Shown piece by piece: positions 21,397 to 30,083 of a stretch of DNA of 34,625 bases (within the stretch, counting starts at the first letter, position 1; every line of letters begins with the position of its first letter). This stretch comes from Prevotellaceae bacterium UBA1710. Lineage in GTDB: Bacteria > Bacteroidota > Bacteroidia > Bacteroidales > Bacteroidaceae. Under the pieces are notes generated by a model. The model worked only from the letters and a program-made list of their open reading frames with translations. It was not told the origin of the DNA and did not search any database. The stretch lies in assembly GCA_002317355.1 (NCBI GenBank), contig DCJC01000081.1, forward strand, positions 1 through 34,625, in the 5' to 3' direction. The translations under genes and the position numbers were made by a program.

Positions 21397-22623
21397 ATGA
21401 AGAATCCGAATAGCGTAATCCTTGTATCTAAAGACGCACTTGGTACATTCTATCTCCCTGTTTACGGAAATAAATATTGGGCAGGAAAAACTCCTAACAT
21501 GGATGAACTTGCTAAAAAAGGCACTGTGTTTAAAAGACACTATACAGCAGCACCTTCTTCTGCGATGTCATATTTTAGCATGTGGACGGGAGTTTATGCA
21601 CACGAAACAAATCGCAAAGACTATCTTCCCATCAAAACAAAGGAGCCATATAAATCTTTCTTCGATAAGGCATTTGAACTAGGATTTGATTGTCACATTA
21701 TTTGGGACAGCAAATGGATGACTACAGCAAAATTGTACTCAGAATGTTATGGCGAACATATTACATATAATGATCTCTATGAAATTAGGCAACCTGTCGG
21801 TTCTCATCAACAGCACAAAAAGGCCGTAGAGTGTAATGAAGAGAAGGTCGCAGAAACTGTTTCTCGGATACGAGCTGAGATTCAGAAAATATGTTCAGCT
21901 GACCAAAAGGTGTTTATTTGGATGCATTTGCCTCATGTTCTAAATGGGCGCAACACTTACGGCTCTGATATTGATGTTTATGACCAGGTTATAGGTGTGG
22001 TTCGTGAATTTTTCTGTGACGAGAACATTTTCGTTTCGTCAGACCATGGTAACATGAATGGCACTCATAATAAAATAGGCTATGGTTTTGATGTATATGA
22101 GGCTGCCGTAAGAATACCATTGATTGCACCACGTATTGCAGGAATTGAAGAGGTGAACTATCCCACATCCACTTGTGATCTTTTTGAAATCATTTTTAAC
22201 CGTAGTATTCCTCAACGAGAGATCGTGTATAGTGACTCGGCGTACTATTGCCAGATAAATAGAAAGTTGGCGATTATAAAAGGTAACTATAAATATATCT
22301 ACAACAGACGTGACCATACGGAAGAACTGTACGATGTTATCTTCGATCCCGCAGAAAATGTAAATCTCATTATCGATTACAAATACGATACAGATCGTCA
22401 CCTGTCTTGTCCTACTCAAGAAATGTACTTTTACGATAAATGGGATAAATTGCCTAAAATAAGAAAGGAACTACGTGCAGAGCGTGTAAGAATCTGGAGA
22501 GAGGGTTCGCTTTATAACAAGGTTCACGCTTATTATCTTCACTTTAGCAAGACATCTTGGCGGTTAGTCCGTACTTTCTTGCATACCCACGGAATAGAAT
22601 ACTCGATACATAAAGCTAAATGA
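21397..22623 (+). CDS. cytoplasmic alkaline-phosphatase-superfamily (sulfatase-like) protein
   Basis: A 408-residue protein of the alkaline-phosphatase/sulfatase superfamily: N-terminal metal-binding region (ILVSKDALGTFY), TPNMDELAKKGTVF, and the second metal motif SSDHGN in the middle. At the nucleophile site, the run APSSAMSYFSMWTG (52-65) aligns with the sulfatase/phosphotransferase signature, placing Ser55 as nucleophile; the C/S-x-P-S-R motif needed for formylglycine conversion is absent. There is no signal peptide or membrane segment, unlike LtaS or EptA-type enzymes. It is therefore more likely a phosphohydrolase or phosphotransferase acting in the cytoplasm than a sulfatase. Placed between the flippase and the polymerase; its end overlaps the next gene by ATGA. 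Substrate unknown. Confidence 0.75.
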   Translation: MKNPNSVILVSKDALGTFYLPVYGNKYWAGKTPNMDELAKKGTVFKRHYTAAPSSAMSYFSMWTGVYAHETNRKDYLPIKTKEPYKSFFDKAFELGFDCHIIWDSKWMTTAKLYSECYGEHITYNDLYEIRQPVGSHQQHKKAVECNEEKVAETVSRIRAEIQKICSADQKVFIWMHLPHVLNGRNTYGSDIDVYDQVIGVVREFFCDENIFVSSDHGNMNGTHNKIGYGFDVYEAAVRIPLIAPRIAGIEEVNYPTSTCDLFEIIFNRSIPQREIVYSDSAYYCQINRKLAIIKGNYKYIYNRRDHTEELYDVIFDPAENVNLIIDYKYDTDRHLSCPTQEMYFYDKWDKLPKIRKELRAERVRIWREGSLYNKVHAYYLHFSKTSWRLVRTFLHTHGIEYSIHKAK

Positions 22624-24032
22624 TTATGCATAAAGCAATTAGTCCGATACTATTCATCCTCTCTTTTATTGCTGTAATCATACCTGGTTCTCTGACAAAT
22701 AGCAATATTTGGGCTTATGAAATAATCGCAATAGCTTCAGTACTAGTTTTTCTATTTTACAAGGAACCTGTGGCGCAGGTTAAAAGGATTACATTTAGAC
22801 CAGTTTTTCTTTTTATTTTTGCGTTTTGTATAGTTTTCTTTCAAAGACCAATCGATTATATCATGGGTTATGTAAGCGGCTGGTTTTATGTGGGTGAAAC
22901 ACATTATATGCCCTTTTGTCTAAAGCTTGCAATTTGGGGATTGAATGCCTTTTTATTAGGTTACTTGAGTAGGTTGAACAGAACTGAATATAGCCAGACA
23001 TTTAGCATTGATGCCCCAATAGTGTCAACGAAATTCTATACTGTTGTACTAACTCTATTGTTGTTGGCCATATTTATATTAGTGCCGAGAGCAATATTGA
23101 TGGGTGGTTATGGTCAGGCTCTATTATCTGCAGCAGGCATTTACAACTATTTGTCGTCTTGGTGTAGTGCTTTTATCTTGGCGTTTTTAGTTCAATTTTC
23201 TATCAATGCTAAAAGATCAAATAGCCTTTACAACTGTTCTCTTTTAGAGTTTGTAAAATCAATGGGAACATGGCAAAACTTCGTAGTGGTATTATATACT
23301 ATCATGATATTGAATGTGGGAGATAGAGGCCCTCTAATTGTAGCTTGCGTTGCGTATTATATTTCATATGCAATAGTAAGTAAGAAGAAGCTATCAAAAA
23401 CGTTGGTCTTCTCGTTCATTGCTATTGGAGTTGTTGTGTCATCCTTTTTAGGTATGACTAAGCAATATAGAGATAACAACTCCTTCTTTGAGAGAGCCGA
23501 AACCTTATTTTCAGGTGGTGGCTTTGATCAGTCTGAATCGGTGTGCCCCCCGACATACGAACTCTCAAACTCTTATAACTGTATGGCCTTCTCTGTTGAG
23601 ATGATTGATAAAGGAGAACATTATCAATATGGTTTGCTGCAGATAGGTGGCTCACTATCTGCAATTCCATTTATTAATAGATTTCTTCATTTGCCTCAAG
23701 GATCATCCTCTAAAATCTCTCATTTTGTTCAAGGAGATGAGATTACTTATGGTAATGGCACAACATGTATATCAGACTTGTATCTCGACGGTGGTTTGTT
23801 ACTTGTGATAATAGGTATGTTTATATGGGGTAGATTGTTAAGACGCTTTGAGGTGATTTTGTTTACTGATAGCTCAGGCTCGCTATTCGTATTTTGTATG
23901 GCGATGTTTTTCTTAGCCCATGTTATTTATATACCTCGAAGCACCATACTTTCTCCATTTAAATATGCTCTATGGGTGTATATAGTAATGTATTTATATA
24001 ATAAAATGTCTGTAAGAAATTATGGGAAATAA
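22620..24032 (+). CDS. wzy: O-antigen-polymerase-like membrane protein (Wzy)
   Basis: A 470-residue protein with roughly 12 hydrophobic segments and one large periplasmic loop (about residues 280-375) between segments. This is the usual topology of Wzy polymerases, which join repeat units at the periplasmic face. Sequence conservation in this family is low, so the call rests on topology and on position between flippase and glycosyltransferases. The start ATG overlaps the previous stop (ATGA), and the end overlaps the next gene by 11 nt, so translation is tightly coupled. Confidence 0.75.
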   Translation: MIMHKAISPILFILSFIAVIIPGSLTNSNIWAYEIIAIASVLVFLFYKEPVAQVKRITFRPVFLFIFAFCIVFFQRPIDYIMGYVSGWFYVGETHYMPFCLKLAIWGLNAFLLGYLSRLNRTEYSQTFSIDAPIVSTKFYTVVLTLLLLAIFILVPRAILMGGYGQALLSAAGIYNYLSSWCSAFILAFLVQFSINAKRSNSLYNCSLLEFVKSMGTWQNFVVVLYTIMILNVGDRGPLIVACVAYYISYAIVSKKKLSKTLVFSFIAIGVVVSSFLGMTKQYRDNNSFFERAETLFSGGGFDQSESVCPPTYELSNSYNCMAFSVEMIDKGEHYQYGLLQIGGSLSAIPFINRFLHLPQGSSSKISHFVQGDEITYGNGTTCISDLYLDGGLLLVIIGMFIWGRLLRRFEVILFTDSSGSLFVFCMAMFFLAHVIYIPRSTILSPFKYALWVYIVMYLYNKMSVRNYGK

Positions 24033-25134
24033 GATATTATTTCTTATTAAAGCACCTAATGCAGGAGGTGCAGAAACCTATTTGCTACGATATATGAGAC
24101 ATTGTAAACAATCAAATTATACAGTGTATTGTAAAGGTGGTATAGGAGGTGAATTGGAATTGGCGTATCGAGAAGTATGTACCTTGAAATTGGATTCAAA
24201 ACTCGGCTATTATAACCCATTTGAGTACATTAAATTTTATAAGTACTTAAAGCGTAAAAAATACACGTCGGTATGCGACTTCCAAGGAAATTTCTCAGGA
24301 TTTGTCTTGCTTTGTGCAAAAATAGCAGGAGTTTCAAATAGAATTGCATTTTACCGTGAGTCAAAAAATAAGTTTAGCAACTCGTTTTTTAAGAGAATTT
24401 ATACTTGGCTGACCACGAGAGCAATGCTTTATTCTGCTACACGCATTTTAGCAAATTCTAAAAATGCGCTTAATCATTTTCACCCTGAATGGGAGGGAAA
24501 ACCTAATAAATTTCGGGTAATATACAATGGATTTGACTCTAATATTGTATCTCGAAAGGATAAATCCGAGATGCGTAATCTACTAAATATACCTCATGAT
24601 GCTTTTGTAATTGGTCATTCTGGTCGATATTGTTCTGCTAAAAATCACGAAATGATATTACATGTTGCATTGAAATTATGTTCCTCGTATCCTAATGTAA
24701 TATTTGTATTAATGGGCAGAGACGTGAAAGAGCATCTACAAAACGAAGTTGAGAAATATGACCTTAGCGAACAGATTAGGTTTCTAGGATATAGGACTGA
24801 CGTTCTGGATGTTCTTAAAAGTGTTGACACCTTCTATTTCCCATCATTAACTGAAGGGCAACCCAATGCCTTAATAGAGGCGATGATGAGCAACGTCCCT
24901 TTTGTGGCATCGAATATCCCTTCAATAAAAGAGACCGTTCCAGATTGTTGCCAGAGTTTCCTTGTTGACCCTAATGATTTCGAAGAAAACTATAAAGCTT
25001 TAGAGAAAGCAGTTCAAGATTTATCATATCTTGATGAAACGAAATGTAGTATATGGGCAAAAGAAAAATTTAATGCAGATAAACTATTTAATGAGTTCAG
25101 AGAGGAACTTGAACTTCTTTGTACTACTAGATAA
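24022..25134 (+). CDS. GT4-family glycosyltransferase
   Basis: A 370-residue GT-B glycosyltransferase. The N-terminal acceptor domain begins ILFLIKAPNAGGAETYLLRY, with the glycine loop GGAE typical for family GT4. The C-terminal domain carries VIGHSGRYCSAKNHEMIL and the E-x7-E motif (EGQPNALIE) that holds the donor nucleotide sugar. It would add one sugar of the repeat unit at the cytoplasmic face. It overlaps the polymerase gene by 11 nt. AT-rich with frequent AAA/ATA codons. Donor and acceptor unknown. Confidence 0.88.
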   Translation: MGNKILFLIKAPNAGGAETYLLRYMRHCKQSNYTVYCKGGIGGELELAYREVCTLKLDSKLGYYNPFEYIKFYKYLKRKKYTSVCDFQGNFSGFVLLCAKIAGVSNRIAFYRESKNKFSNSFFKRIYTWLTTRAMLYSATRILANSKNALNHFHPEWEGKPNKFRVIYNGFDSNIVSRKDKSEMRNLLNIPHDAFVIGHSGRYCSAKNHEMILHVALKLCSSYPNVIFVLMGRDVKEHLQNEVEKYDLSEQIRFLGYRTDVLDVLKSVDTFYFPSLTEGQPNALIEAMMSNVPFVASNIPSIKETVPDCCQSFLVDPNDFEENYKALEKAVQDLSYLDETKCSIWAKEKFNADKLFNEFREELELLCTTR

Positions 25135-25161
25135 TATTGTTAATATTTATAATTATAGAAA

Positions 25162-26316
25162 ATGAATGTTGCATGGATTCATGATCATCAGTTTTTTACT
25201 GATGGATTAAATTATTATAGCAGGGGTAGCATGCCCTCATCTGTATGGGAAAGATATTTGTTGGAAGACTGCAATCTATATGTATTCGGTAGAAAACTAC
25301 AAGAGAAAAGTAATATATTATCTTCCTATAGTGGTGTTCAGTTTGTATTAAGTAACTACTATTCAAACTTTACTAGCTTTATAAAAAATTACTTCAAAAT
25401 CGTGAAAGAGCTGGATAGATTCCTTTCTGACAAGGACAAGGTTATTATTCGTCTTCCCAGCGTTTTAGGTCTTCTTGCGTGCAATATAGTAAAAAAGAGA
25501 AAAATCCCCTACATGTTAGAAGTTGTCGGATGCGCATATGATTCCTTTAATAGTTATGGAAACATTGTCGGAAAGATATTAGCAAATCCGTATGATTTTA
25601 TCATGAAGAAACGTGTTCAGGAGGCTTCTCACGTTTTATATGTGACTCAAGAGTATCTTCAAGCTCTATATCCTAATAATAAAGGAATAACGGTAGCTTG
25701 TACTAATGCGATGGTATCACCAGTCGAAGAATCTGTACTGCAGACGCGAATAGAGCGGATAAAATCAAGAAAAGCAGGGGATCCATTTGTTATTGGTCAA
25801 ATTGGTAATCTAAGTGTTTCGTATAAAGGCTATTCTGTTGCAATAGAGGCTCTTGCACATCTAAAAAAACAAAACATAAAAGTAGAGTTTCGAGTAGGTG
25901 GCAATGGAAGTCCTGATGCGATACTTAAACAAGCAAAACAATTGAATGTTGAAGATTGTATTAAGATATTGGGACCAATACCTCATGAGGAAATACATTT
26001 GTTTTATGATGCAATAGATTGCTATATACATCCATCCTTATTGGAGGGATTACCACGAGTATGTGTTGAAGCTATTAGTAGGGGATGCCCTTGTGCAACG
26101 TCAAAAGCGGGGGGAACGCCAGAACTAATCAATAAGTTACATTTGCACAATATCGGAGACTCTTTAAAACTTGCTGAAGATATTCGCTTATTATCGTCTA
26201 ATAGGAAAATGTTAACTGATGCTGCTGTGGAAAATTTTCAGAAGGCTAAATTATACTATTCTACCATAACTTCAACAAAACGAAAAGATTTTATAGAAAA
26301 CTTTTATAAAAGCTAA
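25162..26316 (+). CDS. GT4-family glycosyltransferase
   Basis: A 384-residue GT-B protein. The C-terminal half is clearly GT4: GDPFVIGQIGNLSVSYKGYS, GPIPHEEIHLFYDAIDCYIHPS and the E-x7-E motif EGLPRVCVE followed by SKAGGTPEL. The N-terminal half is more divergent and lacks the usual GGAE loop (it has RGSMPSSVWERYL), as expected for the acceptor-specific domain. It starts 27 nt after the preceding glycosyltransferase and ends 5 nt before the acyltransferase. AT-rich. Specificity unknown. Confidence 0.85.
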   Translation: MNVAWIHDHQFFTDGLNYYSRGSMPSSVWERYLLEDCNLYVFGRKLQEKSNILSSYSGVQFVLSNYYSNFTSFIKNYFKIVKELDRFLSDKDKVIIRLPSVLGLLACNIVKKRKIPYMLEVVGCAYDSFNSYGNIVGKILANPYDFIMKKRVQEASHVLYVTQEYLQALYPNNKGITVACTNAMVSPVEESVLQTRIERIKSRKAGDPFVIGQIGNLSVSYKGYSVAIEALAHLKKQNIKVEFRVGGNGSPDAILKQAKQLNVEDCIKILGPIPHEEIHLFYDAIDCYIHPSLLEGLPRVCVEAISRGCPCATSKAGGTPELINKLHLHNIGDSLKLAEDIRLLSSNRKMLTDAAVENFQKAKLYYSTITSTKRKDFIENFYKS

Positions 26317-26321
26317 TTGAG

Positions 26322-26894
26322 ATGCAAAGAGGTCGAGATAAAGCAAAGAAATTTAGATTCCTTTTGAATTCATTAACGAGATTTTGGCAAATTCTCCCTT
26401 TTAATATAAGAAAGGCGCTTTATACATCCTTTAGGAATACTAATGGGAATATAGGATTCGCTTTACGTTACTCACTAATAAAAACACTAGCACAACATGT
26501 TGGCGAAAATGTCGCAATATTTCCTACTGTTTTTATTACGGAGTTTGATAAACTTCATATTGGCGATAATGTTAGTATTCAGCCTTTTACATACATAGAT
26601 GGTGTCGGTGGTGTGCATATAGGAAACGATGTGTCTATCGCTCATGGCGTTACAATAATGTCGACTGAGCATAATTATGCAGATTACAGCATTCCTATTA
26701 AAGATCAAGGTCATATTGTAAAACCTATAACAATATCCGATAATGTTTGGATAGGTTCGAAAGCGACTATTTTGAAAGGCGTTACAATATCTAGTGGTTG
26801 TATTATAGCGGCAAGTGCTGTTGTAACCAAAAGCATTGATTCCGAAAATGGTATTTATGCAGGATGTCCTGCAAAATTTCTAAAATTGAGATAG
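26322..26894 (+). CDS. hexapeptide-repeat O-acyltransferase
   Basis: A 190-residue left-handed beta-helix acyltransferase of the WcaF/maltose-acetyltransferase type. From about residue 60 the hexapeptide pattern repeats (LHIGDNVSIQPFTYIDGVGGVHIGNDVSIAHG in phrases), with a loop carrying STEHNY, where the His is the usual catalytic base, then ISDNVWIGSKATILKGVTI and the closing AASAVVTKS. The end GIYAGCPAKFLKL is typical. It probably acetylates a sugar of the repeat unit. It is the last intact gene of the AT-rich core of the locus; remnants follow. Confidence 0.87.
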   Translation: MQRGRDKAKKFRFLLNSLTRFWQILPFNIRKALYTSFRNTNGNIGFALRYSLIKTLAQHVGENVAIFPTVFITEFDKLHIGDNVSIQPFTYIDGVGGVHIGNDVSIAHGVTIMSTEHNYADYSIPIKDQGHIVKPITISDNVWIGSKATILKGVTISSGCIIAASAVVTKSIDSENGIYAGCPAKFLKLR

Positions 26895-27009
26895 GTTATA
26901 GAAATCTTTGTAAGACGAATGATATTTCCAAGGCTCTGCAACCAAGAACGATGGGATGCTTTCATTGTTGAACTGAAAGCTTACATTGAACACACTAAAC
27001 TTAACCATT

Positions 27010-27312
27010 ATGACCGAGAACGAATTTATCAAAGATCTGGTTAGTTTTGCTAAAGCGACAGGAACTTTTCAGCACGAGGCAAACAAGATACCTGTAACTG
27101 CTACAGATGTTGATGGTTTAAAACAAGTGGTAGAAGGGGATGTTTTGCTGTTTCCTATGAGAGACTACATGCACTTAGCTGATCATGTCAATAATTTGTT
27201 GCGCGATAAATACTATTATCAGAGTATCGTTGATAAATGTTACGAACGAGCAAAAATGTACGACATCAGCTTAATGGCAGATAAGTACATCCAAGTGTAT
27301 TCTGAACTTTAG
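27010..27312 (+). pseudogene. C-terminal remnant of a GT4 glycosyltransferase
   Basis: From about residue 28 the frame reads KIPVTATDVDGLKQVVEGDV, then LLFPMRDYMHLADHVNNLL and YERAKMYDISLMADKYIQVY. This is the extreme C-terminus of a GT4 enzyme, normally the stretch after the E-x7-E motif. The rest of the enzyme (about 280 residues) is missing. The frame could start at ATG 27010, or at a TTG 24 nt earlier. It lies at the right edge of the AT-rich core, mirroring the truncated dehydrogenase at the left edge. A 41-codon frame at 26919-27044 overlaps it in another register (see findings). Confidence 0.7.
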
Positions 27313-27320
27313 CAAAATAA

Positions 27321-27854
27321 ATGAAGCTATACCCAAACGAATTAAGTTTCCTGCTGCAATCTCGAGTGCCATTGGAGGTCTGGGCGGCATTAGGCATTGT
27401 TTTGTGTATAGGGTTTGTCAGTATCTTTTGCTCGAAGAAGGGAAAAGAACTGAAATGGCACTATACTGGTGTGTTATGCTTAGTCGTATATGTATTCATC
27501 GTATTGTGCAATACAGTGATATTCCGCTCTAAAGGCAATACTTCAAGGGTTGTGCTCATTCCATTCTGGAGCTATCTGGAGGCTGTAAAAGAGAGCCGTT
27601 CGTTCTTCTTGATAGAGAACCTGCTGAACATTGTGCTATTCGTTCCTGTTGGCTTATTCCTTAAGATGAGTTTCCGCAATATGCGATTCGTTCCTATCAT
27701 GATATGCGGTCTTCTGTTGTCCATAGCGATAGAAACAAGTCAACTACTACTGCAAAGAGGATGGTTTGAAGTGGATGATATGATGCACAATACTCTCGGA
27801 ACTATTCTTGGATATCTCACAATTAGAAAATGTAAAACTTATGAAGATAAATAA
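27321..27854 (+). CDS. VanZ-family membrane protein
   Basis: A 177-residue protein with four hydrophobic segments. The central phrase ENLLNIVLFVPVGLFLKM and the later LLSIAIETSQLLLQRGWFEVDDMMHNTLGTILGY are the VanZ signature (N-x-x-x-F-x-P-x-G and ET.Q...RG..(D)..D...N..G). VanZ-like proteins are named for teicoplanin resistance, but in polysaccharide loci their role is not known. It starts 8 nt after the glycosyltransferase remnant and overlaps the cupin gene by 14 nt. Confidence 0.85.
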   Translation: MKLYPNELSFLLQSRVPLEVWAALGIVLCIGFVSIFCSKKGKELKWHYTGVLCLVVYVFIVLCNTVIFRSKGNTSRVVLIPFWSYLEAVKESRSFFLIENLLNIVLFVPVGLFLKMSFRNMRFVPIMICGLLLSIAIETSQLLLQRGWFEVDDMMHNTLGTILGYLTIRKCKTYEDK

Positions 27855-28242
27855 AGAGTTATTCTATAAGGTAGCAGAAGAGGCAAAGGCTTCTCCTCGT
27901 CTTCGCATGAACTATGACTTGCGAAATGACGAGAATGAACTGAGCCAACGAATGCTGAATGTGCTGCTCCCTGGTACTAAGTCACCAATACATAGGCATA
28001 CTGAAACCTCTGAGACAGTGGAATGTCTGGAAAGTACTTGCATAGATCGGTATTATGATAATGATGGTAACGAGACGGATATGTTCGTGCTCTCAGTTGG
28101 ATCAGACTTGATAGGTCTTCAGATTCCTGCTGGTCAGTTTCACTCGTTGGAAGTGCCATCGGATTGGAAAGAGAAGGGTGTGATACTGGAGTTTAAGGCA
28201 GGGAGGTTTGAACCTGCTACGACGGAAGATATGCTGAAATAA
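27841..28242 (+). CDS. wbuC: WbuC-family cupin-fold protein
   Basis: A 133-residue cupin of the WbuC type, found in O-antigen and capsule loci. The family opening is complete (ELFYKVAEEAKASPRLRMNY), followed by the metal-binding cupin motif H51-R-H53 (SPIHRHTETSE), a DNDGNETD turn and H101 in the second cupin motif (QIPAGQFHSLEV). An in-frame ATG at 27808 would add eleven residues not seen in the family and lies deep inside the VanZ gene, so 27841 is preferred. Function unknown, perhaps an isomerase- or dioxygenase-like metal site. A second, broken copy exists at 32447. Confidence 0.85.
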   Translation: MKINKELFYKVAEEAKASPRLRMNYDLRNDENELSQRMLNVLLPGTKSPIHRHTETSETVECLESTCIDRYYDNDGNETDMFVLSVGSDLIGLQIPAGQFHSLEVPSDWKEKGVILEFKAGRFEPATTEDMLK

Positions 28243-28330
28243 CGAACGAAGAGAGGTGTGATGCCTTTAACTTAGTCTTGAGTCGTTGGGCGACAAGGGG
28301 CAACAATCTGTAAATAATAATACCCTAATC

Positions 28331-28948
28331 ATGGATAAAAGAAATGTAAGAGATGGATTGCAACTGATGGGGGCACTCTTTTGTTGTTGGTTGTATCTAC
28401 CTCACATCGTGCTGTATTGCTGTAAAAGAAACCTGAACAAACTGGTAAAGGCTGATTTGGCAAGGCGTGAGGAAAAGTCTGACCTGCGGATGTCGAAGGG
28501 ATGGATGTTATTGTACTATCTGCATAATGATCGTTACTTCCGCACATTGTTCTACCATCGCATCGGTGCATTGATGGCTATATTGATAGGGTGGTGGAGA
28601 CCTGGGGATAGATACTTTGTTATCTCGAAAACCACTAAAATTGGTCCTGGAGCATATTTTGCCCATCCTTTTGCTTCTGAGTTAAATGCAAAATCAATTG
28701 GTAAGAATTTTTCTTGTCGTCATCTTACGACTCTTGGTAATAAGCAAGATGGTGACAATGAAAATAGACCCACAATTGGAGATAATGTGACGCTTGGAGT
28801 TAATGTCACTATTTTGGGGGGAGTTACAATTGGCAATAATGTGACAATTGGTGCTGGTGCTGTCGTTGTAAAGGACATTCCGGATAATTGTATTGCAGTT
28901 GGTAATCCTTGTAAACCTATAAAATTCTTGGAAGAATATAACTTGTAA
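28331..28948 (+). CDS. hexapeptide-repeat acetyltransferase (CysE-like fold)
   Basis: A 205-residue acetyltransferase from ATG 28331. The N-terminal third has a hydrophobic stretch (LMGALFCCWLYLPHIVLYCC) and a helical region like the serine-acetyltransferase group used for polysaccharide modification. Residues from about 100 onwards form the left-handed beta-helix (TKIGPGAYFAHP, IGDNVTLGVNVTILGGVTIGNNVTIGAGAVVV) and end in the typical AVGNPCKPIK. A TTG 45 nt upstream is in frame but unlikely as start. The 88 nt before it contain no gene. Probably adds an acetyl group to the repeat unit. Confidence 0.83.
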   Translation: MDKRNVRDGLQLMGALFCCWLYLPHIVLYCCKRNLNKLVKADLARREEKSDLRMSKGWMLLYYLHNDRYFRTLFYHRIGALMAILIGWWRPGDRYFVISKTTKIGPGAYFAHPFASELNAKSIGKNFSCRHLTTLGNKQDGDNENRPTIGDNVTLGVNVTILGGVTIGNNVTIGAGAVVVKDIPDNCIAVGNPCKPIKFLEEYNL

Positions 28949-28984
28949 TTTTCTTATTACGAATAAGAATTGAGAATCAAAAAA

Positions 28985-30079
28985 ATGCGAAAGAAAAAAA
29001 TATTATTCCTATCGAACCATTTCCATACCCTCCATGCTTTCAGAAAGGAGATGATTATAGAAATGCTCAATCAGGGTTATGAACTTTATTTGTCACTTCC
29101 TAAGAGTGAGGATAATAAGTATTTTGAGGATCTTGGTTGTCATATAGTAGAGACAAACATTGATCGTAGAGGTGTGAATCCTATCAAGGATATTCAGTTG
29201 ATTAGATTCTATAAAAAAATGATTCCTGAAATTAATCCCGACATCATATTCTCCTATACGATAAAACCAAATATATATGGTTCCATCGCAAGTAATGGAA
29301 AGTATAGACAAGTCTGTAATATCACAGGAACAGGTGCTACTTTTTTAAAAGAGAATTTTATCAGTAAAGTATGTAAGTTTCTATATAAAATAAGTGTAAA
29401 GAATTGCTATAAGATTTTTTTTCAAAATATTGGTGACAGAGATTTCTTCATAAAAAATGGACTTGTAAAAAATAACTATGCAATGCTTCCAGGATCTGGA
29501 TGTAATCTGAAACAGCATGCCTTCAAACCTTTGCCTGAAGGCGAGCAGATAAACTTCATCTACATCGGTCGTGTGATGAAACTGAAAGGCATTGATGAGT
29601 ATCTGGCTTGCGCTGAGATAACAAGAATGAAGTATCCGCAGACGAAGTTCTACATTGCTGGTTGGAACGAGGAAGAGGAATACATGCGCAAGGTGGAAGA
29701 GGCTCAGAATGCTGGCTATGTGGAGTATGTGGGTTTCCGTAAGGACATTGATCAGTGGATTGAGAAGTGCCACTGCACGATACTTGCTTCATATGGTGGC
29801 GAGGGTGTTCCAAATGTACTGTTGGAATCGGCATCTACAGGTAGAATCTGCATTGCATCGAATATCAACGGAAGTAAGGATGTTGTGGATCACGGTGTGA
29901 CTGGTTATCTGTTTGAGAAAGGTAATGCTGAGGATCTGGCGGCTCAGGTGGAGAAGTTCATCTTGCTTTCGGATGAGGAGAAGGCTGCCATGGGTAGGGC
30001 TGGACGCGAGAAGGTGGAACGTGAGTTCGATCGTGAGATTGTGGTAAAGGCTTATCTTGAAGAGGCACACGGTTGCTAA
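28985..30079 (+). CDS. GT4-family glycosyltransferase with mosaic composition
   Basis: A 364-residue GT-B enzyme from ATG 28985. The N-terminal acceptor domain starts KKKILFLSNHFHTLHAFRKE and contains IIFSYTIKPNIYGS and CNITGTGATFL, as in enzymes that add N-acetylgalactosamine or galactose to undecaprenyl-linked sugars (CapM/PglA-like). The C-terminal domain has FIYIGRVMKLKGIDEYL and the E-x7-E motif EGVPNVLLE with DVVDHGVTGYLFE. Base composition changes inside the gene near 29500: by hand count 25 G/C in 120 nt at 29341-29460 against 56 in 120 nt over 29521-29580 plus 29641-29700. It is a likely recombinant between a foreign acceptor domain and a resident donor domain. Confidence 0.88.
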   Translation: MRKKKILFLSNHFHTLHAFRKEMIIEMLNQGYELYLSLPKSEDNKYFEDLGCHIVETNIDRRGVNPIKDIQLIRFYKKMIPEINPDIIFSYTIKPNIYGSIASNGKYRQVCNITGTGATFLKENFISKVCKFLYKISVKNCYKIFFQNIGDRDFFIKNGLVKNNYAMLPGSGCNLKQHAFKPLPEGEQINFIYIGRVMKLKGIDEYLACAEITRMKYPQTKFYIAGWNEEEEYMRKVEEAQNAGYVEYVGFRKDIDQWIEKCHCTILASYGGEGVPNVLLESASTGRICIASNINGSKDVVDHGVTGYLFEKGNAEDLAAQVEKFILLSDEEKAAMGRAGREKVEREFDREIVVKAYLEEAHGC

Positions 30080-30083
30080 TACG

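Noticed and set aside
21397..22623. Secreted sulfatase
   Set aside because: No signal peptide and no C/S-x-P-S-R formylglycine motif.
27808..27840. Longer start for WbuC at 27808
   Set aside because: It lies deep in the VanZ frame and adds residues not seen in the family; ATG 27841 starts the usual WbuC opening.
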